Shown: piece after piece, positions 1 through 8,919 of the stretch
Layout of the letters: each line of letters starts with the position of its first letter
Numbering within the stretch: position 1 is the stretch's first letter
Origin: Thiohalocapsa marina
GTDB taxonomy: Bacteria > Pseudomonadota > Gammaproteobacteria > Chromatiales > Chromatiaceae
Assembly (NCBI RefSeq): GCF_008632335.1
Contig: NZ_VWXX01000010.1
Coordinates: 1 to 64,000, forward strand
Reading direction: 5' to 3'
DNA length: 64,000 nucleotides
Notes under the pieces: generated by a model
Told to the model about the DNA's origin: nothing
The model's database searches: none
Seen by the model: only the letters and a program-made list of their open reading frames with translations
Translations under genes and position numbers: made by a program

Positions 1-545
1 TGTTCTCGCCCCCCCCAAAAAACTTGTTAAATTCTTTGGGTTCTTACCCCTCCCCTCTGCGGCGGTGGGGGGTGGGGGGGTTTGGTTTTTTCTACCCCCC
101 CCTACCGTGCATCCGTATAGGTTATTTCTGAATCGTGCCTTAGCGGGGGTGGGGATGCGCCGTAGGCGTTCGAGCGCGAACGGCGGGCGGGCACGATAGC
201 GCAGCAGCCGCTCTAGGCCGGCACGATCGTGCGCACCCACGCGCACCGCGGCATCCAGCGAGAAGCCGCTGTTGTCCCAAGCGAGCATCTCGCGAGCATC
301 GTCCGGCTCGATCAGGTCGCTGCGGGCGAACCAGCGCAACACCCGCACGCGCACCTGCTCGGCGATGGCGGCAACGGCCTCTGGTGTCAGCTCAGCGGCG
401 TCGCAAAAGCGCGCGGCTTGCGGGTCATCATCGGCGTCCTCGACCGGTTCGACTTTCGGGCAGACTGCGACCTTACCGCGGCAACCCGCTTCACCCGCAT
501 TCAATGCGGAAATGCCCTCCGGCAGGGCAAATACGCAATAAATAG
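1..545 (-). pseudogene. IS91-family transposase fragment, running off the window start
   Basis: The minus strand is open from an ATG at 545 to the window edge with no stop. Its middle part (about 150-400) reads like the C-terminal third of IS91-type (Y2) transposases: a segment containing WDNSGFSLDAAVRVGAHDR followed by AGLERLLRYRARPPFALERL. The 3' part (below about 150) no longer resembles the family and passes into long runs of G and C (1-110), which look like unreliable contig-end sequence. Only the C-terminal region is present; the catalytic tyrosines would lie upstream and are missing. Family assignment is by recognised motif only; function is presumed lost. Confidence 0.6.
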
Positions 546-730
546 GCATTTTCCCAGACCCACGCTACACTCATACTCGTCGCGCCACGTCGGATGTGGG
601 TCACCTGACGCCCCAGAAATGCGCGAACACCAAAGCGCAAGCCGCGGTCCGTCCCTGCGCCTCAAGCGCTCGACCAGGCGCCAGACCGCGTGCGATCCAG
701 AAATTCTGACTACTAACCGAGCAAGCCTCC

Positions 731-1594
731 ATGTCTCATCGTTTCTGCCTGGCCGCCATTCTGTTCTCCGTTCCATTTGCCTCCGTCAATGCCGACATTG
801 TTCATTCAGACGACGTCATCATACAGTACAGCAACTGCACAGGGACCGATTGTGTAAGCGGAGAGGTTTTTGGCGCGGACACCATCCGGCTCAAGGAGAA
901 CAACCTGCGTATCCATTTCCTGGATACAAGCAGCTCATCCGCCTTCCCAAACAATGATTGGCGTATCGTCATTAACGACTCCATCAACGGCGGACGTAAC
1001 TATTTTGCTGTTGAAGACGCAACGGCTGAAAATCTGCCGTTCACGATCAAGGCCGGCGCGGGCGCTAACGCGTTGCTCATCGACGAAGGCGGCAAGATCG
1101 GGATCGGCACAGACAGTCCGACGACAACCTTGCATGTCGTCAGCGGCAACACTCCGACCCTGCGCCTGGACCAGGATGGCTCCCAGGGGTTCACCCCGGG
1201 CGCCTGGAATTTGTCGGCAACCGAAAGCGTGTTCAGTGTTCGCGAGGACAACAGTGGTCCGGCGCAGATGCGGCTCGACAGCAATGGTAATCTCTCCATC
1301 ACTGGCCAACTTACGACCGCTGCCGACACCTACCCGGATTATGTGTTCGACCCCCATTATCAACTCATGCCCATGGACGAACTACGGACATTTATCGCTG
1401 AAAAACGCCATTTGCCCAACGTCCCCTCCGCTGACGAAATCGTCAAAAACGGCCTGAACCTCACCGACATGCACGTCAGGCTCATGGAGAAGGTCGAGGA
1501 ACTCACGCTCTACACCCTACAGCAGCAGGAGATGATCGACCTGCTCTTGCGGCGCTTGGGAACTCTGGAGCAGGCTCGACAGAAGAACCCATGA
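731..1594 (+). CDS. Secreted protein with C-terminal tail-fibre/chaperone-like coiled-coil end
   Basis: 287 residues. Residues 1-21 form a signal peptide (hydrophobic core LAAILFSVPFA, cleavage after VNA). The middle is beta-rich with short repeats such as GKIGIGTDSPTTTLHV, a pattern common in phage-tail-fibre-like and adhesin-like proteins. The last 75 residues contain HLPNVPSADEIVKNGLNLTDM followed by a heptad-like helix (LMEKVEELTLYTLQQQ). That end is typical of the C-terminal segments of tail-fibre-domain and cell-surface proteins in many bacteria, where it probably trimerises. The gene lies 71 bp upstream of the giant repeat protein, in the same orientation, so the two may be co-expressed surface proteins. 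No catalytic motif was seen and the exact function is unknown. Confidence 0.7.
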   Translation: MSHRFCLAAILFSVPFASVNADIVHSDDVIIQYSNCTGTDCVSGEVFGADTIRLKENNLRIHFLDTSSSSAFPNNDWRIVINDSINGGRNYFAVEDATAENLPFTIKAGAGANALLIDEGGKIGIGTDSPTTTLHVVSGNTPTLRLDQDGSQGFTPGAWNLSATESVFSVREDNSGPAQMRLDSNGNLSITGQLTTAADTYPDYVFDPHYQLMPMDELRTFIAEKRHLPNVPSADEIVKNGLNLTDMHVRLMEKVEELTLYTLQQQEMIDLLLRRLGTLEQARQKNP

Positions 1595-1665
1595 GCCTGC
1601 ACCAAGGCGATGTATCCCTTTTCAAACCAACCCTCCAGTAGCTCGGCGCCGGGGAGAGCAGACGC

Positions 1666-4600
1666 GTGATCGTAAAATTCATAAGCGTACGCAGGGGGCC
1701 TGCGCGGACAATGGTTGGAGTGCTGTCCATCCTCGCGTCCGGCGCAGCGTTCGCCCTGCCGACGTTCGACAAGGCATTTCTGCCAAGCAGTATCGGCCCC
1801 GGCAGCACCAGCACCCTGACCTTCACCATCGATAACAGCGCCTCCGCCAGCCCGGCGACCGATCTGGCCTTTGTCGACACATTGCCGGCCGGCATCACCC
1901 TTGCAACCCCCGCGTCGGCCAGCACCGACTGCCTGAACGCCAGCATCAATGCGCCGGATGGTGGCAATACCCTTAGCATCAGCGGCGGGAGACTCGGTGG
2001 CGGCCAGGAATGCCGGGTCACCGTGAATGTCACCAGTTCGACCCCGGGGGTTCACACGAACATCTCCGGCGATCTCACCTCCAGCGCCGGCAACAGTGGC
2101 CTTGCCAGCGCTGACCTGACAGTCGATTCCGCCCGACCTGGCTTTACCAAAATGTTTTTTCCGTCCAGCGTCAACTGGGGTGGGCGCAGCACTCTGAGCT
2201 TCACAATCGACAATGCTTTAAGTGCGATTAGCTACGACCGCCTTGCCTTTGTCGACAACCTTCCCGCCGGATTGACGGTCGCGTCGCCCGCCAATGCATC
2301 GACCACCTGCGGCAATCCCCTACTGAACGCTACGCCCGTAATCGCAACTGCAACAACAAACACGATCGCCGTCACTATAGCCGGTGCTTCGGTACCGGGC
2401 TATGAGGCCTTGGCAGCAGGCGACGAATGCACCGTGAACGTCGACGTGATCGCGACCGGCACCGGCGTGCTTGGCAATGTCTCGGGCGATCTGACCGCAT
2501 CGCCGAACTTTTCCTCTGCCGGCAAGGCCACGGCCGCACTGCAGATCGCCAGCGACCGGGTCGCCTTGTCGAAGGCGTTCACCGATGATCCGGCGATCCC
2601 TGGAGAGACAACCACGCTGCGTTTCACCGTCTTCAACCGCGACCAATACCACAGGGCCACCGACATCGCCTTCACCGATGATCTCGGCGCCACGCTTACA
2701 GGGTTGAATGCCACCAGCGTGCAAGGCAACACCTGCGATGGAACGGTCCTCGCCGGATCGAACGTCACTTTTTCCGGCGGCAGCCTCGACCCGGGCGCAA
2801 GTTGCAGCGTCCTGCTCGATGTCGCGGTGCCGGACACCGCCGCGGTGGGCGCCTACCCGAACGCCACCAGCAGCCTGACCGCCATCGTCGACTCGACACC
2901 GGTAATTGGCAGCCCGGCCACGGACACCCTGTTTCTGGCGTTTGCGCCGTCACTGAGCAAGGAATTCATCGGTGATCCCGTTGGCGCCGGCGACAACGTA
3001 ACGCTGAGATTCAACATTCAGAATACAAGCAGCACGGCGAATGCCACGGCGATCACATTCATTGACGAACTCACCACGTTCCTGCCCTACCCCCTGTCGG
3101 CCACAGTGCCGGCATCTCCCTGCGGCACCGGCTCGTCAGTCGCGATTATATGGCTCGACTCCGAGCGAGAGGCTTTAAGTCTAAGTAACGGCGAGTTAGC
3201 CCCCAGTGGCGCCTGCAGCTTCGACGTTGCCATCGACATCCCAACCGGTATCGGCGGCAGCTACATCAACACCACCGGTGAGATCACGGCAACGATCGAT
3301 AGCGAGACAACCACCGGGAAACCGGCCTCGGATACCCTCATCGTGACCAAGGGGGTGCGCCTGCGCAAGGCCTTCGGCGATCCCGTCGCATCGGGCGACG
3401 TGGTTACCCTGGACTACCTGCTCGGCAATGACCAGGACGACACCCTACGCGCCTTCAGCGAGATCAGCTTCACCGACAATCTGGACGGCGCCCTGACCGG
3501 ACTTGCGGCAGTTGCCCTGTCAAGCAATTCCTGCGGCGGGACCGTAGACTTTTCCAATCCGAGCATCATCGATGTCAGCGGTGCCGCCCTCGCCGGCGGA
3601 TCAACCTGCAACATAGCCTTGACCCTGCAGGTTCCGGCCGCCGCGCTACCCGGAACTTACCAGAGCACGACCAGCGAGGTGTCCTCCGTGGTCGATGGCA
3701 TCACCACCCTGTCCGTTCCCGGGGAGGACTTTCTGGACATCAGTGGTCTGCGTCTCACCAAGGCGTTCATCGACGACCCTGTACTCCCCGGAGATCCCGC
3801 GACCCTGCGCTTCACCCTGCACAACACCACGGCCAGCGAGACGGCAACCGGCATCAGCTTCACTGACCATCTGAACGCCACGCTGACAGGGTTGTCCGCT
3901 ACCACCCCCCTTCCCGTCACGGCCCCTGACTGTGGCCCGAACTCGAGCCTCTCCGGCGTCAGCACTCTGCTTTTTTCCAACGGCTCGTTGAACGCCGGTA
4001 CATCCTGCAGTTTCGACGTGCCGCTGGTGGTGCCCACTAATGCCCCGGATGGTGATTACGCCAATACCACCAGCAGTCTCAGCGCGATCATCGACGGGAG
4101 TCCGGTCACCCTCGCTGCGGCGGCTGACAGCCTGAAAGTGGACACCAGGCTACTGGCCCTGAACAAGTCGTTCAGCGCCGACACGGTCGCCCCGGGCGGC
4201 GCACTGGCGCTGAGCTTCACCTTGACGAACCTGCACCCGGACCGATCAGTGACCGCGATTGAGTTCAGCGACGATCTGGGAGCGGTCATGCCCGGATTGA
4301 CCGCCGCCAGCGTCGCGTCCAATACCTGCGACGGCACCATTACTACCGGTCCCACCCTGGGCTACAGCGGCGGCACCCTTGGAGCCGGCGCCTCCTGCAG
4401 CTTCAGCGTCGACCTGCAAATGCCAGCAGTCATCCCGCCCGGAGTCAATCCGTTCGTCAACACGACCGGCGAGATCAGCGGGATGATCGACGGTGTCGCG
4501 GTAACCGGTGGCGTCGCCAACGACGACTTCCTCGGCCGGTTGCTGGCGCTGTCGATGGAGTTTATCGGTGACGCCTACCCGGGCGAACTCATCCAGCTTG

Positions 4601-5031
4601 TAATGACCATCGACAATCTGGATCCGGCCAATCCCGTACCGGACATCGCCTTCAGTACCGACCTGGGGGGCATACTGCCGGGCCTGGCTGCCGAGGGTCT
4701 GCCTCTGACCGGCGTATGTGGCGCCAACTCCCTGATCCAGGGTGCCGGGACTATCAATCTGACCGGCGGCAGTCTGGAGGCGGGCGGTCGTTGTCGTTTT
4801 GCTATCGACGTACGGATTCCTCAGGACGCAACGCCGGGCGAGTACAACGGTCGCTCGGCGCCCATGTTCATCTACGGTACGGAAAATGGTGCTCCCGCCT
4901 TGGCAAGCATCACGGTTTCATTGCACGTGCAGCCCATTCCGACCATGCATGAATGGGCCTTGCTGCTTCTGGCATTGTTATTGCCTGTGCTCGGCATGAG
5001 ATACCTTTTGGCACGCCAAGCAAAGCCGTAA
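1666..5031 (+). CDS. Giant eight-repeat surface protein (DUF11/DUF7933-like) with IPTL-CTERM-type anchor
   Basis: 1121 residues from a GTG start preceded by GGGGAG about 10 bases upstream. After a signal segment (residues 16-31) come eight tandem beta-sandwich-like units of roughly 115-130 residues. Each begins with a motif like LxKxFxxDPxxPG and contains xLxFTxxN, a DDLxxxLxGL segment and a conserved single cysteine pair (NTCDGT ... GASCSF). The C-terminus has a PIPTMHEW motif, a hydrophobic helix (ALLLLALLLPVLG) and a short basic tail. That is the architecture of IPTL-CTERM sorting signals, predicted to direct export and surface processing. The repeats resemble DUF11-type bacterial surface domains. 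Likely an extracellular matrix or adhesion protein; function not shown. A perfect palindrome starts one base after the stop and may terminate transcription. Confidence 0.8.
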   Translation: MIVKFISVRRGPARTMVGVLSILASGAAFALPTFDKAFLPSSIGPGSTSTLTFTIDNSASASPATDLAFVDTLPAGITLATPASASTDCLNASINAPDGGNTLSISGGRLGGGQECRVTVNVTSSTPGVHTNISGDLTSSAGNSGLASADLTVDSARPGFTKMFFPSSVNWGGRSTLSFTIDNALSAISYDRLAFVDNLPAGLTVASPANASTTCGNPLLNATPVIATATTNTIAVTIAGASVPGYEALAAGDECTVNVDVIATGTGVLGNVSGDLTASPNFSSAGKATAALQIASDRVALSKAFTDDPAIPGETTTLRFTVFNRDQYHRATDIAFTDDLGATLTGLNATSVQGNTCDGTVLAGSNVTFSGGSLDPGASCSVLLDVAVPDTAAVGAYPNATSSLTAIVDSTPVIGSPATDTLFLAFAPSLSKEFIGDPVGAGDNVTLRFNIQNTSSTANATAITFIDELTTFLPYPLSATVPASPCGTGSSVAIIWLDSEREALSLSNGELAPSGACSFDVAIDIPTGIGGSYINTTGEITATIDSETTTGKPASDTLIVTKGVRLRKAFGDPVASGDVVTLDYLLGNDQDDTLRAFSEISFTDNLDGALTGLAAVALSSNSCGGTVDFSNPSIIDVSGAALAGGSTCNIALTLQVPAAALPGTYQSTTSEVSSVVDGITTLSVPGEDFLDISGLRLTKAFIDDPVLPGDPATLRFTLHNTTASETATGISFTDHLNATLTGLSATTPLPVTAPDCGPNSSLSGVSTLLFSNGSLNAGTSCSFDVPLVVPTNAPDGDYANTTSSLSAIIDGSPVTLAAAADSLKVDTRLLALNKSFSADTVAPGGALALSFTLTNLHPDRSVTAIEFSDDLGAVMPGLTAASVASNTCDGTITTGPTLGYSGGTLGAGASCSFSVDLQMPAVIPPGVNPFVNTTGEISGMIDGVAVTGGVANDDFLGRLLALSMEFIGDAYPGELIQLVMTIDNLDPANPVPDIAFSTDLGGILPGLAAEGLPLTGVCGANSLIQGAGTINLTGGSLEAGGRCRFAIDVRIPQDATPGEYNGRSAPMFIYGTENGAPALASITVSLHVQPIPTMHEWALLLLALLLPVLGMRYLLARQAKP

Positions 5032-5057
5032 GGAAACGCTGATTTTTCAGCGTTTCC
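5032..5057. repeat. Perfect palindrome, terminal-repeat pair of the MITE-like family
   Basis: An 11-bp inverted repeat (GGAAACGCTGA / TCAGCGTTTCC) with a TTTT loop lies directly after the stop of the repeat protein. Its arms match the terminal inverted repeats of the elements at 5732-5886 and 37908-37972. It is therefore probably a minimal, internally deleted copy, possibly reused as a transcription terminator. Confidence 0.65.
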
Positions 5058-5149
5058 GGTACGACAGTGGAATCCGTCTGCGCCTTGCGAGCACACCTGC
5101 CGAGCACGGATAGGTAGTCAAAGCCGCACTGAGGCGGGACGATAGCGGA

Positions 5150-5316
5150 GCTCTCGATGCGAGATCAAGGACCGGCAACATGGCGGAGCGACTTCGCGCG
5201 ACGGGCGTGCGCTGACGCACTGGACCCACGCCGAGCTGGTCGCTGAGGCCATCGCCCGAGGCATCGTCACCTCGATCTCGCCGGACTCGACTGGGCGCTT
5301 CCTGCGCGAGACGGAC
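5150..5316 (+). pseudogene. IS630-family transposase fragment (helix-turn-helix part)
   Basis: One plus-strand frame contains LTHWTHAELVAEAIARGIV followed by TSISPDSTGRFLRETDL. This matches the N-terminal DNA-binding region of IS630-type transposases (pattern THWT-ELA-E-v-GIV-sIS-TvgRfL-EadL). The match stops abruptly near 5316, where the opposite strand becomes a WYL-regulator fragment, so the DDE catalytic domain is absent. No start codon or complete ORF exists. The fragment lies inside or against the remains of the WYL gene. IS630 elements target TA, which fits the TA flanks of the nearby MITE family. Confidence 0.6.
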
Positions 5317-5625
5317 CTCGAGCAGACGCTCGGTGGCGAGCAGGGCGTAGAGTTCGCGCTTGTTGAGCCAGAAGCCGGGGAGTTCGAAGCGGGGCGCATT
5401 GGGGCTGTAGCGATAGCCGTTGATGGCACAAGCATATTCGATCGGGGTGCCCATGAAGTCCTTCATATAGCCCAGATCGCGTACCACGGTGTCCCGGAAG
5501 GCCTCCGGTGCCTCCTGGAGCTTGGCCAGCGAGCGCGGCTTCTGCTGGAGCAGGGTATGCAGACGGTAGATGCGTTCCGCGCGATTGATGCCGCAGAGGA
5601 TATCCGATTCCTCGGTTACGGAGAG
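5317..5625 (-). pseudogene. WYL-domain (YafY-type) transcriptional regulator remnant
   Basis: The minus strand encodes RAERIYRLHTLLQQKPRSL, then FRDTVVRDLGYMKDFMGTP, then NGYRYSPNAPRFELPGFWLN and LYALLATERLLE. These match the N-terminal winged-helix and linker of YafY-family WYL regulators, which bind DNA and sense nucleic-acid-like ligands. The similarity ends at 5317, where an IS630 fragment begins. A short further stretch at 5050-5100 (minus, AGVLARRRRIPLSYRKR) could be the start of the WYL domain itself. The gene is interrupted and truncated, so it is almost certainly nonfunctional. The frame stays open upstream to about 5808 but reads through a MITE-like repeat, so the real start cannot be fixed. 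Confidence 0.6.
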
Positions 5626-5731
5626 ACTTGCCGACAGCGCGCTGGCGCGGACCGCTGAATGCGGCAGGCAAGCGGCTGAGGGCGCACAAGACAACTGCAG
5701 GAAGGGCGCAATGAAAAGGCCCGGCCACCTT

Positions 5732-5886
5732 GGGAGACGCTGATTTATTGGCCATCCTGGCCAAAAATCGGCACGCGATTCGAAAACGCGGTTTCCGAAT
5801 CGCTTCATTTTCAGCGGCGTACGCCGCTAAAAATGGCGGAGCCTCCTGCCCCGCACGGGAAATGCTGAATAAATCAGCGTTTCCCG
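5732..5886. repeat. MITE-like element with 18-bp terminal inverted repeats
   Basis: The ends GGGAGACGCTGATTTATT (5732-5749) and AATAAATCAGCGTTTCCC (5869-5886) are inverted repeats with one mismatch. The interior (155 bp in total) contains further palindromes (GGCCATCCTGGCC; AGCGGCGTACGCCGCT) and no ORF. About 80 bp of the right half is shared with 57920-57999, and the ends are shared with 5032-5057 and 37908-37972. This is a dispersed non-autonomous element family. It lies just downstream of aprA and may also act as a terminator. Confidence 0.75.
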
Positions 5887-5909
5887 TGCGGTGGGCCGAG
5901 CCTCGAGGC

Positions 5910-7889
5910 TTACTTGAACAGCTTGGATTTGTCGACGATATCGACGTGGGCGCGCTTGAAGCAGGTCCAGGTCCTGGACTCCTTGTCATAGATAGAGTTG
6001 ACGAAGCACTTCCAGTTTTCTTCGTCCACGTAGTTGTGATCCATCCGGTAGTAGAAGCCGGGGTAGCGGCTCTCTTCGCGGAACTGGATGTGCTTCATGT
6101 GCGCCTCGGCCGTGAGGATGCGGTGGTAGTTTTCCCAGGCCCGCAGCAGTTCGTGCAGGTCTTTCGCGCGCATCTTCTGCGCGTCTTCCTTCAGCATCTC
6201 AAGCTTTTCTTCGGCCACGGCCATCATGTGGGCGTTGGTCTGGTACATGGTGGAAACACCGGCCACGTACTCGTCCATGATCTTCTGCAGGCGGAACTGC
6301 AGCATCTTCGGCGTGATGTAGTTGGGGTTCACGTCGATAGCGGTGGTGTAGTCCTTGTGCTCCATGTAGTTGCGCACGGGCCTGTAGATCTCTTCCACCA
6401 ACTGGTCGACAGGCGTGTCGAGCTCTGGCTTGTGATCCTTGTTGTCCATGCAGAACTTGACCATGGCCTTGGCCGCGATGCGCCCCTCGGCGTGTGAGCC
6501 GGAGGAGAACTTGTGGCCGGAGGCACCGACACCGTCAGCGGCGGTGAACAGGCCCTGCACCGTGGTCATGCCGCGGTAGCCCCAGTTCCAGCCGGAGGGC
6601 AGGTGTCCGGGGATCTTGTCCTTATCGGCATGCTCCTCGCTGGTGGGTGCGCCCAGGTCCTCGGGACCGGAGGTCCAGATGCCGCAGCAGCCGGAGTGGG
6701 AGCCGAGCAGGTAGGGCTCGGTGGGCATCAGCTCAGAGTTCTTCTTCTCGGGCTCGATGTTCTCACCGGCCCAGACACCGGCCTGACCGATGCACATGTC
6801 CAGGAAGTCTTCCCAGGCCTCGGCCTCGAGGTGCTTGATCTCCTTGGGGGTCATGGTCTCGGCGAGCTTGCCCAGCGCGGTGACGGTGTCCATCCAGATG
6901 GGACCGCGACCTTCGCGCATCTCTTTCATCATCAGGTGGTTGCGCAGGCAGGACGCCGGCACCTTGGCCTGTCCATAGGGCGGGAAGTCGTCCAGCAGCT
7001 CCTTGTTGGTCTCCATGTAGACCTCGCCGAAGGCGTTGGTCGCCTTGGCCTTGAACAGCAGGAACCAGGCGCCCACCGGGCCGTAACCGTCCTTGAAGCG
7101 GGCGGGCACGAAGCGGTTTTCCATCATGGTCAGCTCGGCGCCGGCCTCGGCGGCCATGGCGTAGGTAGAGCCGGCGTTCCAGACCGGGTACCAGGCGCGG
7201 CCGGTGCCCTCACCAACGGAGCGCGGACGGAAGATGTTCACGCAGCCGCCGGCTACCAGCAGGCAGGCCTTGAACTTGTAGACGAAGACCTTGTCCTCGC
7301 GCACCGAGAAGCCGACGGCGCCGGCGATGCGGTTCTTGTCGTTCTTGTCGTTGACCAGCTTGACGATGAACACCCGCTCCTGGATGCGCTCGGTGCCCAG
7401 GGCCTTCTTCGCGGCCTCGGCGACGATCCACTTGTAGGACTCGCCGTTGATCATGATCTGCCACTTGCCGGAACGCACCGGCTGGCCGCCTTCGACCAGG
7501 GGCTTGCCTTCGTCACCGGGCTGCTTCCAGATGGGCAGGCCCCACTCCTCGAACAGGTGCACCGAGTCGTCGACGTGGCGGCCCAGGTCGTAGGCCAGGT
7601 CGTCGCGGGTGATGCCCATCAGGTCGTTGGAGACCATGCGCGCGTAGTCGGCGGGATCCTGGTCGCCCAGGTAGGTGTTGATGGCCGACAGGCCCTGGGC
7701 CACGGCGCCGGAGCGGTCCATGGCGGCCTTGTCCACCAGCTTGACCTTCAGGTCCACGCCCTGGGCCTTGGCCTGCTCGAGCCAGGGGCCGATCTCGTAG
7801 GCCGCGCCGCAAGCACCCATGCCGCCGCCGATGATGAGGATGTCGACCTCTTCCTCGACAATCTCGGGATTACCGAATTCTCCTGCCAT
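5910..7889 (-). CDS. aprA: Adenylylsulfate reductase subunit alpha
   Basis: 659 residues, the usual family length. This is the flavoprotein that interconverts APS and sulfite plus AMP. In sulfur oxidisers it runs in the oxidative direction, in the cytoplasm with AprB. The N-terminal FAD-binding loop is IIGGGMGACGAAYE (residues 19-32). The segments MDRSGAVAQGLSAINTY and SGSHAEGRIAAKAMVKF are characteristic of AprA, and residues 570-659 form the helical C-terminal domain. The ATG is preceded by AGAGG. It lies 82 bp after aprB in the same direction and should be co-transcribed. No aprM or qmoABC follows; downstream are repeat and transposon remnants. Confidence 0.95.
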   Translation of the reverse strand: MAGEFGNPEIVEEEVDILIIGGGMGACGAAYEIGPWLEQAKAQGVDLKVKLVDKAAMDRSGAVAQGLSAINTYLGDQDPADYARMVSNDLMGITRDDLAYDLGRHVDDSVHLFEEWGLPIWKQPGDEGKPLVEGGQPVRSGKWQIMINGESYKWIVAEAAKKALGTERIQERVFIVKLVNDKNDKNRIAGAVGFSVREDKVFVYKFKACLLVAGGCVNIFRPRSVGEGTGRAWYPVWNAGSTYAMAAEAGAELTMMENRFVPARFKDGYGPVGAWFLLFKAKATNAFGEVYMETNKELLDDFPPYGQAKVPASCLRNHLMMKEMREGRGPIWMDTVTALGKLAETMTPKEIKHLEAEAWEDFLDMCIGQAGVWAGENIEPEKKNSELMPTEPYLLGSHSGCCGIWTSGPEDLGAPTSEEHADKDKIPGHLPSGWNWGYRGMTTVQGLFTAADGVGASGHKFSSGSHAEGRIAAKAMVKFCMDNKDHKPELDTPVDQLVEEIYRPVRNYMEHKDYTTAIDVNPNYITPKMLQFRLQKIMDEYVAGVSTMYQTNAHMMAVAEEKLEMLKEDAQKMRAKDLHELLRAWENYHRILTAEAHMKHIQFREESRYPGFYYRMDHNYVDEENWKCFVNSIYDKESRTWTCFKRAHVDIVDKSKLFK

Positions 7890-7971
7890 TTTCGTTGCCT
7901 CTGTATTCTCTTGAACCGGATGTCGCTCGCCGCCGCTGTCGGGGCGATGCGGGTCTGTGTGGCGTGGCCGC

Positions 7972-8439
7972 TTACTTGCGGATCAGCTCGGACGGATCAC
8001 CGGGCTTTTGCACGCCGCCCAGGGTGAAGTAACCGGGCTCGCCGATCTTGGCGATGTCGGCAGAGGGCTTGCCGCCGTACGGATCGATGGACCCTTCCGG
8101 CGTGGTGCGGATGGGAAACTTGAAGCGCTTCATGTTGCCGTTGCGGAACTTGATGGTCCACATGATGGAGTCGGTGCCGCGCAGGGGCTGCACGGACGCG
8201 CCCATGGGCACCACGTCGGCGTAGTGGCGGGCCTCGATGGCCTGCTGCGGGCAGATCTTGACGCAGGAGTAGCATTCCCAGCACTGCTCGGGCTCCTGGT
8301 TATAGGACTTCATGGCCCAGCCGGTTTCGGAGCCGTCCTTGTCCAGCTTCATCAGGTCGTGGGGGCAGATGTACATACAAGCGGTCTTGTCCTGACCCTT
8401 GCAGCCGTCGCACTTGTCGGTACGGACGAAAGTTGGCAT
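7972..8439 (-). CDS. aprB: Adenylylsulfate reductase subunit beta (iron-sulfur)
   Basis: 155 residues. It carries two [4Fe-4S] clusters that pass electrons between the AprA flavin and the membrane. Two ferredoxin-type cysteine clusters are visible: CDGCKGQDKTACMYICPH (residues 9-26) and CWECYSCVKICPQQ (about 53-66). The C-terminal tail (about residues 85-155) is the AprB extension that wraps AprA. The ATG has AGGAGA about 9 bases upstream. It is the first gene of an aprBA operon, with a strong promoter about 240 bp upstream. Confidence 0.95.
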   Translation of the reverse strand: MPTFVRTDKCDGCKGQDKTACMYICPHDLMKLDKDGSETGWAMKSYNQEPEQCWECYSCVKICPQQAIEARHYADVVPMGASVQPLRGTDSIMWTIKFRNGNMKRFKFPIRTTPEGSIDPYGGKPSADIAKIGEPGYFTLGGVQKPGDPSELIRK

Positions 8440-8676
8440 GGTGCTGGTTCTCCTAACGTCTCTGCAGCAGAATGGATTCTGCGTGGAAAGGTCGCATCAG
8501 TGATGCGGCAATGGTGATGCCTCTGCGGAACTGGTGGTCCGCCGAAGCTCTCTGCTCTGCGTCTCCCGGCGCGATCCTGGCTAGGCCTCGCCCGCTCCGA
8601 CCTGGGCTTCCCTTATGAACTCAGCCATCCGCGTCCGTGGGGCGCCAGCGGCTGGTGCCTGGTTGTTAGGGGGAGG

Positions 8677-8706
8677 AGCATATGGGGCGGGTGGAAAAGG
8701 TGTCAA
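8677..8706 (-). promoter_or_regulatory. Sigma70-type promoter for aprBA
   Basis: On the minus strand a consensus -35 TTGACA (8701-8706) is followed after 18 bases by TATGCT (8677-8682). Transcription would start near 8670 and leave a leader of about 230 nt before aprB. Seen directly; activity is inferred. Confidence 0.6.
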
Positions 8707-8919
8707 AACAGTATTTGCCGGCGTCTGCATAAAATCGGCTTATCAGGAGAACCATGATGCTACCCCATGTTCTCCCCAACAGTTGCTGATACCATTCGGG
8801 CTGTGCGGGCTTGTCGAGATCTGCCCGCCCCAGGGCGATATCTCCCTGACTGATCAATGAACACGCCAACTGACATGGCATCGAACAAACATTCGGCCCA
8901 GACGCCGGCGCAACGGGAC

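Noticed and set aside
6513-8027. 504-residue plus-strand ORF opposite aprA/aprB
   Set aside because: GC-rich antisense shadow of the apr genes with His/Gly/Val-rich composition and no recognisable domain.
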